Assembly: GCA_041164825.1 (NCBI GenBank)
Contig: JBEAOO010000322.1
Span: forward strand, 1-25,316
Length of the DNA: 25,316 nt
DNA from: JBEAOO01 sp041164825
GTDB lineage: Bacteria > Pseudomonadota > Gammaproteobacteria > Burkholderiales > Burkholderiaceae_C
Reading direction: 5' to 3'
How positions within the stretch are numbered: position 1 is the stretch's first letter; the number at the start of each line of letters is the position of its first letter. This document shows positions 1 through 7,824 of the stretch, piece by piece. The position numbers and the translations under genes were made by a program. Below the pieces are notes generated by a model. The model saw only the letters and a program-made list of their open reading frames with translations. It had not been told where the DNA came from and made no database searches.

Positions 1-1435
1 ACTTGCACGCGGGACTCGCATGGCCGACGCGGATCACCTGGTTCGGTTCTCCCTTGCCGCAGAACGGCGTACCGAGGACTTCGACGGTGGACCGGTCACC
101 CACCATCGCGAGGCTCCGCCAAAAGGTCGCGGACACACCACGGTAGTTCGGCTTTCGGACGACCTCTGCGAGGCGGCCGCCGCGAATGCGACGACCCCAT
201 TCACAACCGAACTGGAACTTGTTGCGCGAGTCATCGATGCTCCAGGACAGGTTGGTCTGCATCAGCACACCGTGCTCGATGCCGTTGAGCAGATCCGCCA
301 TCGAGGCGTCCCCGGCTTCCACATTCAAGTTGCTCATGCGGTCGATGGGCGCGCGGTTCCATGCGGCCGAACGCGAGGTGGCCACGGCTTGCATCGACGC
401 TGCGAACTCGGGGTAAGCGGCTTGCGCGCGCGCGGCCGAGAGTGCACCGCCCAGCGGGCGCATCAACACACCACGCTCGATCAGCAACTGCCGCTCAGAC
501 GCGGTGCCGTCGTCGTCAAACGCAAAACTCGCCAACTGCTCGCCGCGTGTCGGGTCGTGGCTCACGTTCAGCAGCTCGCTGCCGTAGCGGTAGTGGCCAA
601 ACATGTCGGGCGTGACAAAGCTGGTGCCGGCAAAGTTGCGCTCGTCGCCCAAGATGCGGTCCAGCTCCAGCGGGTGACCGATGGACTCGTGGATCTGCAA
701 CATCATCTGGTCGGGCATCAGCAGCACGTCCATCTCGCCGCTGGGGCACTGCGGCGCCAGCGCCAGCGCAATCGCCTGCTCGGCGACGCGCAGCGCGTCG
801 TCGTCAAAGTGGGCGCGCTGCAGCACCTCCAGCCCGCCCTGTTGGCAAAAACCGTTGTACTGGCCGGCGGCCGAGCGCGTTTGCGTCACGCCGCCCACGC
901 TGGCCGTGGCCTGCAGGTTGGGAATCACGAAGCTGAAGTGCTGCTGCGCATCAGCGCCCGCGCTGCTGATCAGTCGCTGTTCACAATCCACCGTCCACAA
1001 ACTGGCCGTGGCTTCCACCACGCGCGGGTCAGAACGAGTGCGTGCATTGGCCGCCAGCAGCAGGGCCAGGCGGTCTTTGAGCGTCGACTGGCTCACTGGT
1101 TGAGCCACCGCGCTGCGGTACTCGCCCCGGCCGCCGGGCAGTGCGTAGAGCTTGGCGTCAAAAGCCGCATGGCGCGCCATCGCCTGCGCCATCTCGCCCG
1201 CCCGCGCAAAAGCCGCAGCGAGGCCTGCTTCGCTCAGATCCGACGTGGCCGCATGGCCCAAGCCACCCGCGCGCCGCACCATCACCATCACGCCGGCATC
1301 CAGCCGCCGCTGCGGCGCCTCTGCCACGCCATTGCGCACGGTCAGTTCTTCCGAGGTTTCGGCCATGCCACGCACCGTCCATTGGCAGCCGGTGGGGGCG
1401 ACGCGGTCGACCAGGGTGGGGAGGGTGTCGAACAT
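1..1435 (-). CDS. TldD/PmbA-family metalloprotease, 3' end outside window
   Basis: The reverse strand reads open from an ATG at 1435 to the window edge (478 codons) with no stop, so only the last few residues are missing. It belongs to the TldD/PmbA (modulator of DNA gyrase) family of zinc-dependent proteases, which act on unfolded peptides or peptide precursors in the cytoplasm. The metal-binding HExxxH motif is present as HESIGH at residues 249-254, followed by PLELDRILGDE. Near the C terminus is the conserved CGKG segment (Cys459), where TldD has its third metal ligand. Because HExxxH is present this is a TldD-type subunit, not the motif-less PmbA/TldE type. The text after HESIGH differs from E. 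coli TldD, so it may be a TldD paralogue and I give no symbol. A long plus-strand reading frame over this gene is its shadow. It is divergent from the acetyltransferase at 1633, with a 197-bp gap. Confidence 0.88.
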   Translation of the reverse strand, partial: MFDTLPTLVDRVAPTGCQWTVRGMAETSEELTVRNGVAEAPQRRLDAGVMVMVRRAGGLGHAATSDLSEAGLAAAFARAGEMAQAMARHAAFDAKLYALPGGRGEYRSAVAQPVSQSTLKDRLALLLAANARTRSDPRVVEATASLWTVDCEQRLISSAGADAQQHFSFVIPNLQATASVGGVTQTRSAAGQYNGFCQQGGLEVLQRAHFDDDALRVAEQAIALALAPQCPSGEMDVLLMPDQMMLQIHESIGHPLELDRILGDERNFAGTSFVTPDMFGHYRYGSELLNVSHDPTRGEQLASFAFDDDGTASERQLLIERGVLMRPLGGALSAARAQAAYPEFAASMQAVATSRSAAWNRAPIDRMSNLNVEAGDASMADLLNGIEHGVLMQTNLSWSIDDSRNKFQFGCEWGRRIRGGRLAEVVRKPNYRGVSATFWRSLAMVGDRSTVEVLGTPFCGKGEPNQVIRVGHASPACK

Positions 1436-1632
1436 GGGGCGGGTCCAGAGGGCGGGCAGAAGCTGCGGAGTTTAGCCAGCCCGACCTGGCCCTGCAGACC
1501 CCGGCCACGTGGCCTGGCCCACAGCGTGGATTGACCCCATGCCTGTTCCCGCTCAAGATGGGCGCGAAGTCACCCGGCGATCGAGGCTGTCTCGCCGCGC
1601 CGCGTACGCACCGCTATCCAAAAGGGTTGAGC

Positions 1633-2460
1633 ATGCCCGCCGTTCATCCAAGTCCAGAATTCGACACCGACCGACTCCGACTCGTGCCCGTCGACGACTG
1701 CCATGCAGCCGCGATCCACGCCGAGTTCACCGCCGAGATCACGCGCTTCATGCATCCTCGGCCTGCGGCTTCACTGGATGAAACCTTGTCGTTCATCGCT
1801 CTTTCTCGTGGCGAGATGCGGCTGGGACGCGCCATCCAGTGGGTGATGGTCGACCGACATCAGGTGATGAATTTTGTCGGCTGCATCGGTCTGCATGGCA
1901 TCGATGAACGCGTGCCAGAGCTTGGACTGTGGGTGGCCGAATCACGCCAAGGCGCCGGTGTGGGCTCGGAGGCAGCAACTGCCGCGCTGCGTTGGGCCCA
2001 AAGCCATTTGCCCCATGTCGCGGCGGTTCGCTACCCGGTGGATCGCCGCAACCGGGCCAGCCGGCGCATCCCAGAGCGACTGGGCGGCACGATCCAGCGG
2101 GAGTTTGTGAGCGTGAGCCTGGGTGGGCAGACGCTGGATCAGCTCGAATACCTCATCCCGCTGACTTCGCGCCACTTCTACCCCGGAGACACGACGGGAG
2201 CACCCAGTACTACACCGCCGCCAGCCTGGACGGCTTCTTGGCCACTGACGACCATTCGCTCGAATGGCTGTTCCCGCTGGGCGACATCAACGACACCAGC
2301 TACCCCGCCTTCATCCAGCACGTGGGTGCGCTGGCCATGGGGGCTTCCACGTTTGAGTGGATGCTGCGCCACCTGGTGGGCGCGGGCGCCCCGTGGCCCT
2401 ACACGCAGCCCACCTGGGTGTTCAGCCACAGGCCGCAGCCCGAGGTGCTCGGCGCTGTGA
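1633..2460 (+). CDS. GNAT-family N-acetyltransferase with aberrant C-terminal read-through
   Basis: The protein starts at ATG 1633, preceded by an AAAGGG-like ribosome site. Residues 1-176 match the RimJ/RimL-like branch of GNAT acetyltransferases, which transfer acetyl from acetyl-CoA to an amine. The N-terminal strand is FDTDRLRLVPV, the acetyl-CoA-binding motif A lies around residues 97-119 (ELGLWVAESRQGAGVG), and motif B contains NRASRRIPERLGG. The family normally ends shortly after the EYLIP strand (residues 172-176, near base 2160). Here the frame instead runs on for about 100 codons through the out-of-frame start of the next gene and stops at 2458-2460. The last ~95 residues are therefore probably not a natural part of the protein. 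The acceptor substrate cannot be told from sequence. It heads a plus-strand pair with the DHFR-like gene. Confidence 0.8.
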   Translation: MPAVHPSPEFDTDRLRLVPVDDCHAAAIHAEFTAEITRFMHPRPAASLDETLSFIALSRGEMRLGRAIQWVMVDRHQVMNFVGCIGLHGIDERVPELGLWVAESRQGAGVGSEAATAALRWAQSHLPHVAAVRYPVDRRNRASRRIPERLGGTIQREFVSVSLGGQTLDQLEYLIPLTSRHFYPGDTTGAPSTTPPPAWTASWPLTTIRSNGCSRWATSTTPATPPSSSTWVRWPWGLPRLSGCCATWWARAPRGPTRSPPGCSATGRSPRCSAL

Positions 2461-2741
2461 TTCACCACGTGCGAGGTGATGTGCGCCCGGTGCACGACGC
2501 CATGGTGCAGGCCGCCGCCGGCCGCCATGTGTGGCTGGTGGGGGGCGGCGAGTTGGTGGGGCAGTTTTGGGATGCCGGCTTGCTGGACGAGATCAATGTG
2601 CAGCTGGGCTCGGTGACGCTGGGCTCCGGCAAACCACTGCTGCCGCGCGCCATCGTGTCGCCGTCGCTGCGTTTGACGTCGGTGCGGCAGGTGGGGCCGG
2701 GGTTTGCTGAACTGCGCTATGAGGTGCCTCGGCGGCCCTGA
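2199..2741 (+). CDS. RibD C-terminal/DHFR-like domain protein, start codon missing
   Basis: This frame encodes a complete member of the RibD C-terminal/dihydrofolate reductase-like superfamily, small NAD(P)H-dependent reductases of unknown substrate. It begins STQYYTAASLDGFLATDDHS, the usual N-terminal strand of the family. It contains ALAMGASTFEWM, the Gly-rich HVWLVGGGELVGQFWDAGLL, and ends FAELRYEVPRRP with TGA at 2739-2741. The expected initiator just before Ser-Thr-Gln-Tyr-Tyr is GGG (2196-2198). Going upstream in this frame I find no ATG, GTG, TTG or CTG before the frame is deep in the acetyltransferase gene. A GGAGA ribosome-site-like string sits at 2185-2189. I infer that a small deletion or substitution removed the stop of the upstream gene and the start of this one. 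It could be a pseudogene, a gene using a non-standard start, or a sequencing error. Confidence 0.72.
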   Translation, partial: STQYYTAASLDGFLATDDHSLEWLFPLGDINDTSYPAFIQHVGALAMGASTFEWMLRHLVGAGAPWPYTQPTWVFSHRPQPEVLGAVIHHVRGDVRPVHDAMVQAAAGRHVWLVGGGELVGQFWDAGLLDEINVQLGSVTLGSGKPLLPRAIVSPSLRLTSVRQVGPGFAELRYEVPRRP

Positions 2742-2852
2742 GTGATGCGCACATGCGGGAACGCCGCTGAACCCGAAGGCGTGGCGGCGTTTGTGTCAGA
2801 CGACGGGGGCGTGGTCGGCGCTTTTGCGAACCGCCGGCCGAGACCGGTGCTC

Positions 2853-2942
2853 GGAGCGCTGTGCCGCATTCGCTTTGCTCCGTGTCCTCCGCCGGCCTGC
2901 GGCCGGCTCCCCCTGCGCAAAGCGAATGCGGCACAGCGCTCC
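2853..2942. repeat. Perfect 26-bp inverted repeat with nested hairpin
   Basis: The left arm at 2853-2878 (starts GGAGCGCTGTGCC) is the exact reverse complement of the right arm at 2917-2942. Inside the 38-nt spacer lies a second perfect hairpin, GCCGGCC (2891-2897), loop TGC, GGCCGGC (2901-2907). It lies 111 bp after the stop of a plus-strand gene and faces the end of a minus-strand operon, so a bidirectional transcription stop is one possible role. There is no T-tract. It could instead be a dispersed palindromic repeat unit. Confidence 0.85.
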
Positions 2943-2992
2943 CCCGAACCAGTGGTGGCGTGCCACGTCGACGCATGCTGCGGTGGGTGCAG

Positions 2993-3097
2993 GGGCGGTG
3001 ATGGGCCGGGGTGATTTGCGGAGGTAAAGGGGGAATGGGCCGACCGAAGGGCGGTCCAGGAGGACACGGCGCACATCGGCCCGGCCCATCGCCGCCC
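2993..3097. repeat. 18-bp imperfect inverted repeat (17/18) with inner hairpin
   Basis: The segment at 2993-3010 (GGGCGGTGATGGGCCGGG) pairs with 3080-3097 at 17 of 18 positions. The 69-nt interior holds a small hairpin, GACCG-AAGGG-CGGTC at about 3042-3056. It sits 50 bp from the 26-bp inverted repeat and has the same plan of outer arms plus an inner hairpin. Confidence 0.7.
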
Positions 3098-3198
3098 TCG
3101 CGCAGCTCTTCGAAGAGGAGGTTCCAGGGCCACAAAGTGCCGGGAAGCGAGAGCTCCGGCCACTGCGAACTTGGGCCGTTGAGCCCCAACCCGCATCA

Positions 3199-3214
3199 GA
3201 GGCCCACTGGCCTC
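3199..3214 (-). terminator. Possible stem-loop at end of importer operon
   Basis: GAGGCC (3199-3204), loop CACT, GGCCTC (3209-3214) is a perfect 6-bp stem that overlaps the stop codon of the ATPase gene. No T-run follows on the minus strand, so it would be a weak or Rho-assisted stop at best. Confidence 0.3.
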
Positions 3215-4289
3215 AAGCGATGCGCTTTTCGCTCTTCGCGTCGAACAGGTGGCTCTCGTGCGGAGCCCATTGCAGATGCACGGTGTCGCCCACTTGTTCG
3301 CTGACCTTGCCCGGCACGCGGGCGACCATGCGGCCCAGCGGGGTGTCGATCATGGCGTAGGTTTCGGGGCCGGTGGGCTCCAACATCACCACCGTGCCGG
3401 GCACGCCCTGGGCGGCCAGCGACACGCACTCGGGGCGGATGCCGTAGAGCACGCTGCTGGCGTTGGCGGCGGCCAGCGACTGCTGCTGGGCCGGGGTGGT
3501 GATGAGCTCGATGCCCTTGGCGGCCACGGCGTTGCTGCCACCACCACCGCTGCGCTCAGCGCTGACGATGTTCATCACCGGCGAGCCAATGAACTCGGCC
3601 ACGAAGCGGGTGGCGGGGCGGGCGTAGATCTCGTCGGGCGTGCCGAGTTGTTCGACCAGGCCGTCCTTCATCACGGCGATGCGGTCGCCCAGGGTCATGG
3701 CCTCGACCTGGTCGTGCGTCACGTAGACCGTGGTGGTCTGCGCGTTGCGGTGCATTTGCTTGATTTCGGCGCGCATTTCCACGCGCAGCTTGGCGTCGAG
3801 GTTGGACAGCGGTTCGTCAAACAAGAACAGCTTGGGGTTGCGCGCCAGGGCGCGGCCCATGGCCACGCGTTGGCGCTGGCCGCCGGAGAGCTGGCCCGGC
3901 TTGCGGTCGAGCAGGTGGCCGATCTGCAGCATCTTGGAGACGCGCTGGATGGCCACTTCGCGTTCGGCCTTGGGCACGTTGCGCATTTCCAGGCCGAAGG
4001 CGATGTTTTGGGCCACGCTCATGTTGGGGTACAGCGCGTAGCTCTGGAACACCATCGCGATGTCGCGGTCCTTGGGCAGGGCGTGGGTCACTTCACGGTC
4101 GCCGATGTGGATGCTGCCGGTGGTGGGCACATCGAGGCCGGCAATGATGCTCAGCAGCGTCGACTTGCCGCAGCCGGAGGCGCCGACCAGGATCAGGAAT
4201 TCGCCGGCTTCGACCTCGATGTCGATGCCCTTGAGGATCTGTACGTCGCCATAGCTGCGGCGGATGTTGCGGATGGAAAGTGCGCCCAT
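3213..4289 (-). CDS. ugpC: Sugar ABC importer ATP-binding protein (MalK/UgpC type)
   Basis: This 358-residue protein is the ATPase that drives the importer encoded just upstream, on the cytoplasmic face of the inner membrane. All ABC motifs are visible: Walker A GASGCGKST (36-44), Q-loop Gln82, signature LSGGQ (134-138), Walker B LFLFDEP with catalytic Glu159, and switch His192. The C-terminal third (about residues 235-358) is a TOBE/MalK regulatory domain, which gives the length typical of MalK, UgpC and GtsD. ATG at 4289 is preceded by GGAG. It is the last gene of the operon, 79 bp after the second permease gene. The family name does not fix the substrate: close relatives serve maltose, glycerol-3-phosphate, trehalose or glucose. 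The neighbouring binding protein argues for a monosaccharide, so the symbol reflects family only. Confidence 0.93.
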   Translation of the reverse strand: MGALSIRNIRRSYGDVQILKGIDIEVEAGEFLILVGASGCGKSTLLSIIAGLDVPTTGSIHIGDREVTHALPKDRDIAMVFQSYALYPNMSVAQNIAFGLEMRNVPKAEREVAIQRVSKMLQIGHLLDRKPGQLSGGQRQRVAMGRALARNPKLFLFDEPLSNLDAKLRVEMRAEIKQMHRNAQTTTVYVTHDQVEAMTLGDRIAVMKDGLVEQLGTPDEIYARPATRFVAEFIGSPVMNIVSAERSGGGGSNAVAAKGIELITTPAQQQSLAAANASSVLYGIRPECVSLAAQGVPGTVVMLEPTGPETYAMIDTPLGRMVARVPGKVSEQVGDTVHLQWAPHESHLFDAKSEKRIA

Positions 4290-4368
4290 GGTGGTGCTCC
4301 AGAATGTGTGTTCTTGCGAATGAGGGTGGGGGGTGGTTCAGCGCGGCAGTGCTGCGGTCAACAAGGCG

Positions 4369-5259
4369 TTAGCCCTTGACGGCACCGGCAGTGAGACCCC
4401 GCACAAAGTACTTGCCGGCCACGATGTAGACGAACAGCGTTGGCAGCGCGGCGATCATGGCGGCCGCCATGTCGACGTTGTATTCCTTGACCGTGCTGGA
4501 GGTGTTGGCCAGGTTGTTCAGGCCGACGGTGATGGGCTTGGAATCGCCACCCGAGAACACCACGCCATACAGGAAGTCGTTCCAGATGTTGGTGAACTGC
4601 CAGATCAGCGTCACCACCAAAATTGGCGTCGACAGCGGCAGCACGATGCGCCAGAAGATGCGCCAGAAACCGGCACCGTCGAGCATCGCGGCCTTCACCA
4701 GCTCGTCCGGCAAGCCCACGTAGTAGTTGCGGAAGAACAGCGTGGTGGAGGGCAGACCGGCGATCACGTGGACCAGGATCAGGCCCCAGATCGAGTTGGC
4801 CACGCCCAGCCAGCCGAGCACCTGGCTCATCGGCAGCAGCACCACTTGCATGGGCATGAACACGCCGAACAGCATGAACGCGAACATCAGCTCGCTGCCC
4901 TTGAAGCGCCACTTCGACAGCACGTAGCCGTTGACGGCGCCGAGTGCGGTAGAGCACATCACGGCCGGCACCACCATCGAGACGGAGTTGAAGAAGAAGG
5001 GCTTGAGGCCACCGCAATCAATGCCGGTGCAGGCACTCGACCAGGCCTTGGCCCAGGCCGCGAAGCCGGGGGCCGTGGGCAGCGAGAGCAGGTTGCCGTT
5101 GCGCACCTGGTCCATGTCTTTGAGCGATGTGGTGAGCATCACGTACATGGGCAGCAGGAAGAAGAACGCGAACAGCAGCAGCACGCTCCACAGCGCCAGC
5201 CGGTGCCATTGGAATTTGGGGGAGGTTGTGGTTGTCGTCGTCATGGCGGATGCAGTCAT
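4369..5259 (-). CDS. gtsC: Carbohydrate ABC importer permease (MalG/GtsC type)
   Basis: This 296-residue inner-membrane permease has about six hydrophobic segments, starting with LALWSVLLLFAFFFLLPMYV. The cytoplasmic EAA loop that docks on the ATPase reads LVKAAMLDGAGFWRIFWRIV. The C terminus GKYFVRGLTAGAVKG is typical of MalG-like subunits. I chose ATG 5259; a second in-frame ATG at 5244 would shorten it by five residues. The frame stays open far upstream, but that part overlaps the other permease gene out of frame. It begins 8 bp after the stop of gtsB, so the two are probably translationally coupled. The periplasmic loop near residues 55-80 (ACTGIDCGG) matches the longer loop seen in glucose/mannose-type permeases. 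Confidence 0.92.
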   Translation of the reverse strand: MTASAMTTTTTTSPKFQWHRLALWSVLLLFAFFFLLPMYVMLTTSLKDMDQVRNGNLLSLPTAPGFAAWAKAWSSACTGIDCGGLKPFFFNSVSMVVPAVMCSTALGAVNGYVLSKWRFKGSELMFAFMLFGVFMPMQVVLLPMSQVLGWLGVANSIWGLILVHVIAGLPSTTLFFRNYYVGLPDELVKAAMLDGAGFWRIFWRIVLPLSTPILVVTLIWQFTNIWNDFLYGVVFSGGDSKPITVGLNNLANTSSTVKEYNVDMAAAMIAALPTLFVYIVAGKYFVRGLTAGAVKG

Positions 5260-5267
5260 GGCGTGGC

Positions 5268-6155
5268 TCAGCGCTTGGTGCGCAGTTCCGAGTACAGGTA
5301 AGGCACCACGATGGCGGCCACAGTGGCCAGCATGATGGTGGCGGAGGCTGCGCCCAGGCCGATCTGGCCGCGGGTGAAGGCCATCGTGTACATGAAGGTG
5401 GCAGGCAGGTCGGTGGCAAAGCCCGGGCCGCCGTTGGTCAGCGCCATCACCAGATCGAAACTCTTGATCGCCAGGTGCGACAAGATCATCAGCGTCGAGA
5501 AAAACACCGGACGCAGGCTCGGAATGATGATGCGCCAGTAGATGCGCGGCAGGCTGGCGCCGTCGATTTGTGCGGCCTTCAGGATCGAGTCGTCGATGCC
5601 CCGCAGGCCGGCCAAAAACAGCGCCATCACAAAGCCCGCGCTCTGCCACACACCGGCGATCACCACGGTGTAGATGGCGCGATCGGGGTTGATCAGCCAG
5701 TCGAACTCGAAGTTGGTGAAGCCCCAACCTTGGATGACGCTTTGCAGCCCCAGGCCCGGGTTCAGGATCCACTTCCAGGCCGTGCCGGTGACGATGAAGC
5801 TCAGCGCCATCGGATACAGGTAGACCGTGCGCAGCACGCCTTCAGCGCGGATCTTTTGGTCCAGCAAAATCGCCAGCAGCAGGCCGATGGCCATGCCGAA
5901 GAAGATGAACAGGCCGCCGAAGATGCCGAGGTTGGCCGCGGCCACCCACCAGCGTTCGCTCTCGAACAGCGTGGTGTATTGCTCCAGGCCGGCGAACTCG
6001 TAGTTCGGCAGCAGGCGCGAGGCCGACACCGAGAGGTAGCCGTTCCAGGCGATCAGCCCGTAAATGAAGAGCACCGAAATCAGAAACGACGGCGCCAAGA
6101 CGAGCTTGGGCATCCAGTGACTGAGTCGGGTGGTGAAGGTGGGCTGAGTGGCCAT
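5268..6155 (-). CDS. gtsB: Carbohydrate ABC importer permease (MalF/GtsB type)
   Basis: This 295-residue permease is the partner of the downstream gtsC product; together they form the membrane channel. It starts at ATG 6155 with a short cytoplasmic tail, then LVLAPSFLISVLFIYGLIAW as the first membrane helix. It has about six helices in all and an EAA loop LKAAQIDGASLPRIYWRIII. The length is that of GtsB rather than the much longer E. coli MalF. It follows the binding-protein gene after a 228-bp spacer rich in hairpins and is 8 bp from gtsC. The ribosome site is weak, which fits lower expression of membrane subunits relative to the binding protein. Confidence 0.92.
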   Translation of the reverse strand: MATQPTFTTRLSHWMPKLVLAPSFLISVLFIYGLIAWNGYLSVSASRLLPNYEFAGLEQYTTLFESERWWVAAANLGIFGGLFIFFGMAIGLLLAILLDQKIRAEGVLRTVYLYPMALSFIVTGTAWKWILNPGLGLQSVIQGWGFTNFEFDWLINPDRAIYTVVIAGVWQSAGFVMALFLAGLRGIDDSILKAAQIDGASLPRIYWRIIIPSLRPVFFSTLMILSHLAIKSFDLVMALTNGGPGFATDLPATFMYTMAFTRGQIGLGAASATIMLATVAAIVVPYLYSELRTKR

Positions 6156-6282
6156 GGGCGATCTGCCTGTGTCGTCGTCGAGAAAAATGAACAGGCCCCG
6201 CAGCGCGGCGCATCAGGGCTGATGCGCCGCGGGTCGATGCGCGGCCCGAGGGGTCAGGCGCACGCAAAGTCTGCGGGGCGAG

Positions 6283-6356
6283 GGGAGGCCGGGGGGGCCT
6301 CCCGAAGTCACCAACGCCTTATGCCCCCCCGCCGCGCGGTGCCTGCGGAGGCAGGC
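6283..6356 (-). promoter_or_regulatory. Two strong hairpins between binding-protein and permease genes
   Basis: Stem 1 is GGGAGGCC (6283-6290), loop GGGGG, GGCCTCCC (6296-6303). Stem 2 is GCCTGC (6341-6346), loop GGAG, GCAGGC (6351-6356). They lie 28-101 bp after the binding-protein stop on the transcribed strand. In many sugar importers such intercistronic stems slow 3' decay or partly stop transcription, giving excess binding protein over permeases. That role is inferred here. Confidence 0.6.
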
Positions 6357-6383
6357 GCCAGGGCGAGGGCAGCAGGAGAGGTC

Positions 6384-7649
6384 TTACTTGGTCTTGGCGG
6401 CTGTGGCCAGCTTGGTTTGTGCCGAGGCGGTGGTCATCTTGTCGTCGTTCCAGAACTGCGACACGACGTCCTTGATGGCGCCTTCGGTGGCCGAAGGAAC
6501 GGCCATGCCGTGAGCGATGGACGGCACCAGCGAGCCGGCCTTGGCGGTCGACACGAAGTCGGCGGCCGAGAGCTTGGCGCAGTCGTCGAACTTGTCCAGT
6601 TTCATGTTCAGGCGAACCGGGATCGAGCCCTTGTTCAGGTTGAACACTTCCTGGAATTCCGGCGACATGATGGCCGCAGCCAGGTCTTGCTGGGCCTTCT
6701 GGTTGGCGGCGTCCTTCAGCTTGAACAGGGCGAAGCTGTCCACGTTGTAGGTGTAGGACTTGGCGGTGCCCGGAGCGGCCGCGCAGACGAAGTCCTTGCC
6801 CGGTGCCTTGCCAGCGGCGACGAATTCGCCCTTGGCCCAGTCACCCATCAGCTGCATGCCGGCTTCGCCCTTGATCACCATGGCGGTGGCCAGGTTCCAA
6901 TCGCGGCCCGGGGCGTTCTTGTCGGTGTAGGTCTTGACCTTCTTGAAGGTGTCGAGCACCTTGGTCATGGTCGGGCTCTTCAGCGAGGCCGGGTCCAGCT
7001 GGACCAGGGCCTTCTTGTAGAACTCGGCGCCGCCAACACCCAGCGCCACGCTCTCGAAGGTGGTGAAGTCTTGCCAGTTCTGGCCACCGTGGGCGACCGG
7101 GATGATGCCGGCGGCCTTCAGCTTCTCAGCAGCCACAAAGAACTCGTCCCAGGTGGTCGGCACTTTGGCGCCGGCCTTTTTGAACGCTTCCGGGTTGGCC
7201 CACAGCCAGTTCACGCGGTGCACGTTGACCGGTGCGGCAACGTAGTTGCCCTTGTACTTCAGGCCGTCGGCGATGGCCTTGGGCAGCAGTGCGTCCCAGT
7301 TGTTGGCCTTGGCCACGCTGTCCATGTTGGCCAGCACGCCTTCACGCGCCCATTCTTGAATCGACGGGCCCTTGATCTGGGCGGCAGCCGGGGCGTTGCC
7401 CGACACCACGCGCGACTTCAGCACGGTCATGGCCGAGTCGCCACCGCCGCCAGCCACCGCGAAGTCCTTCCACGTGTGGCCCTTCGATTGCATCGTGGCC
7501 TTCAGCTCGGCCGCAGCCTTGGCTTCGCCGCCGCTGGTCCACCAGTGCAGCACTTCCACTTCGCCGGCTTGGGCAAAGCCGCTGACGGTCAGGGCTGCGG
7601 CAGCTGCCACCAGGGTGCGCACGGTCATGCGGGTTGCGTTCGTGTTCAT
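6384..7649 (-). CDS. gtsA: Periplasmic sugar-binding protein of ABC importer (GtsA type)
   Basis: This 421-residue solute-binding protein delivers sugar to the GtsBC permease in the periplasm. The signal peptide is clear: basic MNTNATRMTVR, a hydrophobic stretch, then cleavage after AQA at residue 28. The mature protein begins EVEVLHWWTSGGEAKAAAEL, the start typical of family-1 sugar-binding proteins of the glucose/mannose GtsA group. I chose ATG 7649 because AGGAGATGAC stands directly before it; an in-frame start 38 codons upstream would bury the signal peptide. It is the first gene of the operon and is followed by hairpins before gtsB. Its C terminus (TTASAQTKLATAAKTK) is complete. The sugar is probably a monosaccharide such as glucose, by family resemblance only. 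Confidence 0.93.
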   Translation of the reverse strand: MNTNATRMTVRTLVAAAAALTVSGFAQAGEVEVLHWWTSGGEAKAAAELKATMQSKGHTWKDFAVAGGGGDSAMTVLKSRVVSGNAPAAAQIKGPSIQEWAREGVLANMDSVAKANNWDALLPKAIADGLKYKGNYVAAPVNVHRVNWLWANPEAFKKAGAKVPTTWDEFFVAAEKLKAAGIIPVAHGGQNWQDFTTFESVALGVGGAEFYKKALVQLDPASLKSPTMTKVLDTFKKVKTYTDKNAPGRDWNLATAMVIKGEAGMQLMGDWAKGEFVAAGKAPGKDFVCAAAPGTAKSYTYNVDSFALFKLKDAANQKAQQDLAAAIMSPEFQEVFNLNKGSIPVRLNMKLDKFDDCAKLSAADFVSTAKAGSLVPSIAHGMAVPSATEGAIKDVVSQFWNDDKMTTASAQTKLATAAKTK

Positions 7650-7764
7650 GTCATCTCCTACCGGTTTGACGTCGGTCCCATCGGACTCGCGTTTGAGTGT
7701 GGCCCACCTGCTGGCAGGCCGCTTCGGGTTGTGTTGGCAGGCCCTGAAGGGCTTGGTGTTCAAC

Positions 7765-7815
7765 CGCGGCGGAAGATTAACAAAACATTAATAAGAGAAG
7801 CTAGTGTTAAACCCT
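7765..7815 (-). promoter_or_regulatory. AT-rich probable promoter of the importer operon
   Basis: A conspicuous AT-rich island (on the plus strand GATTAACAAAACATTAATAA and a TGTTAAACCC nearby) sits about 115-165 bp upstream of gtsA, in otherwise ~67% GC sequence. It is the most promoter-like stretch for the importer. I cannot assign -35/-10 boxes with confidence. The long leader to the start codon leaves room for an operator. Confidence 0.4.
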
Positions 7816-7824
7816 AGGGCCGGT

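Larger units (their letters stand above)
2742..3212. other. 471-bp non-coding gap between convergent units
   Basis: No convincing gene lies here: short open frames exist on both strands but none resembles a protein family or has a credible ribosome site. The gap separates the plus-strand DHFR-like gene (ends 2741) from the minus-strand importer operon (ends 3213). It contains two long inverted repeats, listed separately, each enclosing a small inner hairpin. Confidence 0.6.

Noticed and set aside
20..1534. A 504-codon plus-strand frame at the left edge
   Set aside because: The opposite strand encodes a clear TldD-family protein with HESIGH; this frame is its shadow.
2853..2942. The inverted repeat as the ends of an insertion sequence
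   Set aside because: Only 38 bp lie between the arms, there is no transposase gene nearby, and no flanking target duplication is evident.
5260..5772. N-terminal extension of the gtsC permease
   Set aside because: The frame is open but overlaps gtsB out of frame and shows no membrane helices; the permease starts at 5259.
5226..7817. An 863-codon open frame on the plus strand
   Set aside because: It is antisense to the importer genes gtsA and gtsB, rich in His/Gln/Arg as expected for a shadow frame, and has no recognisable domain.
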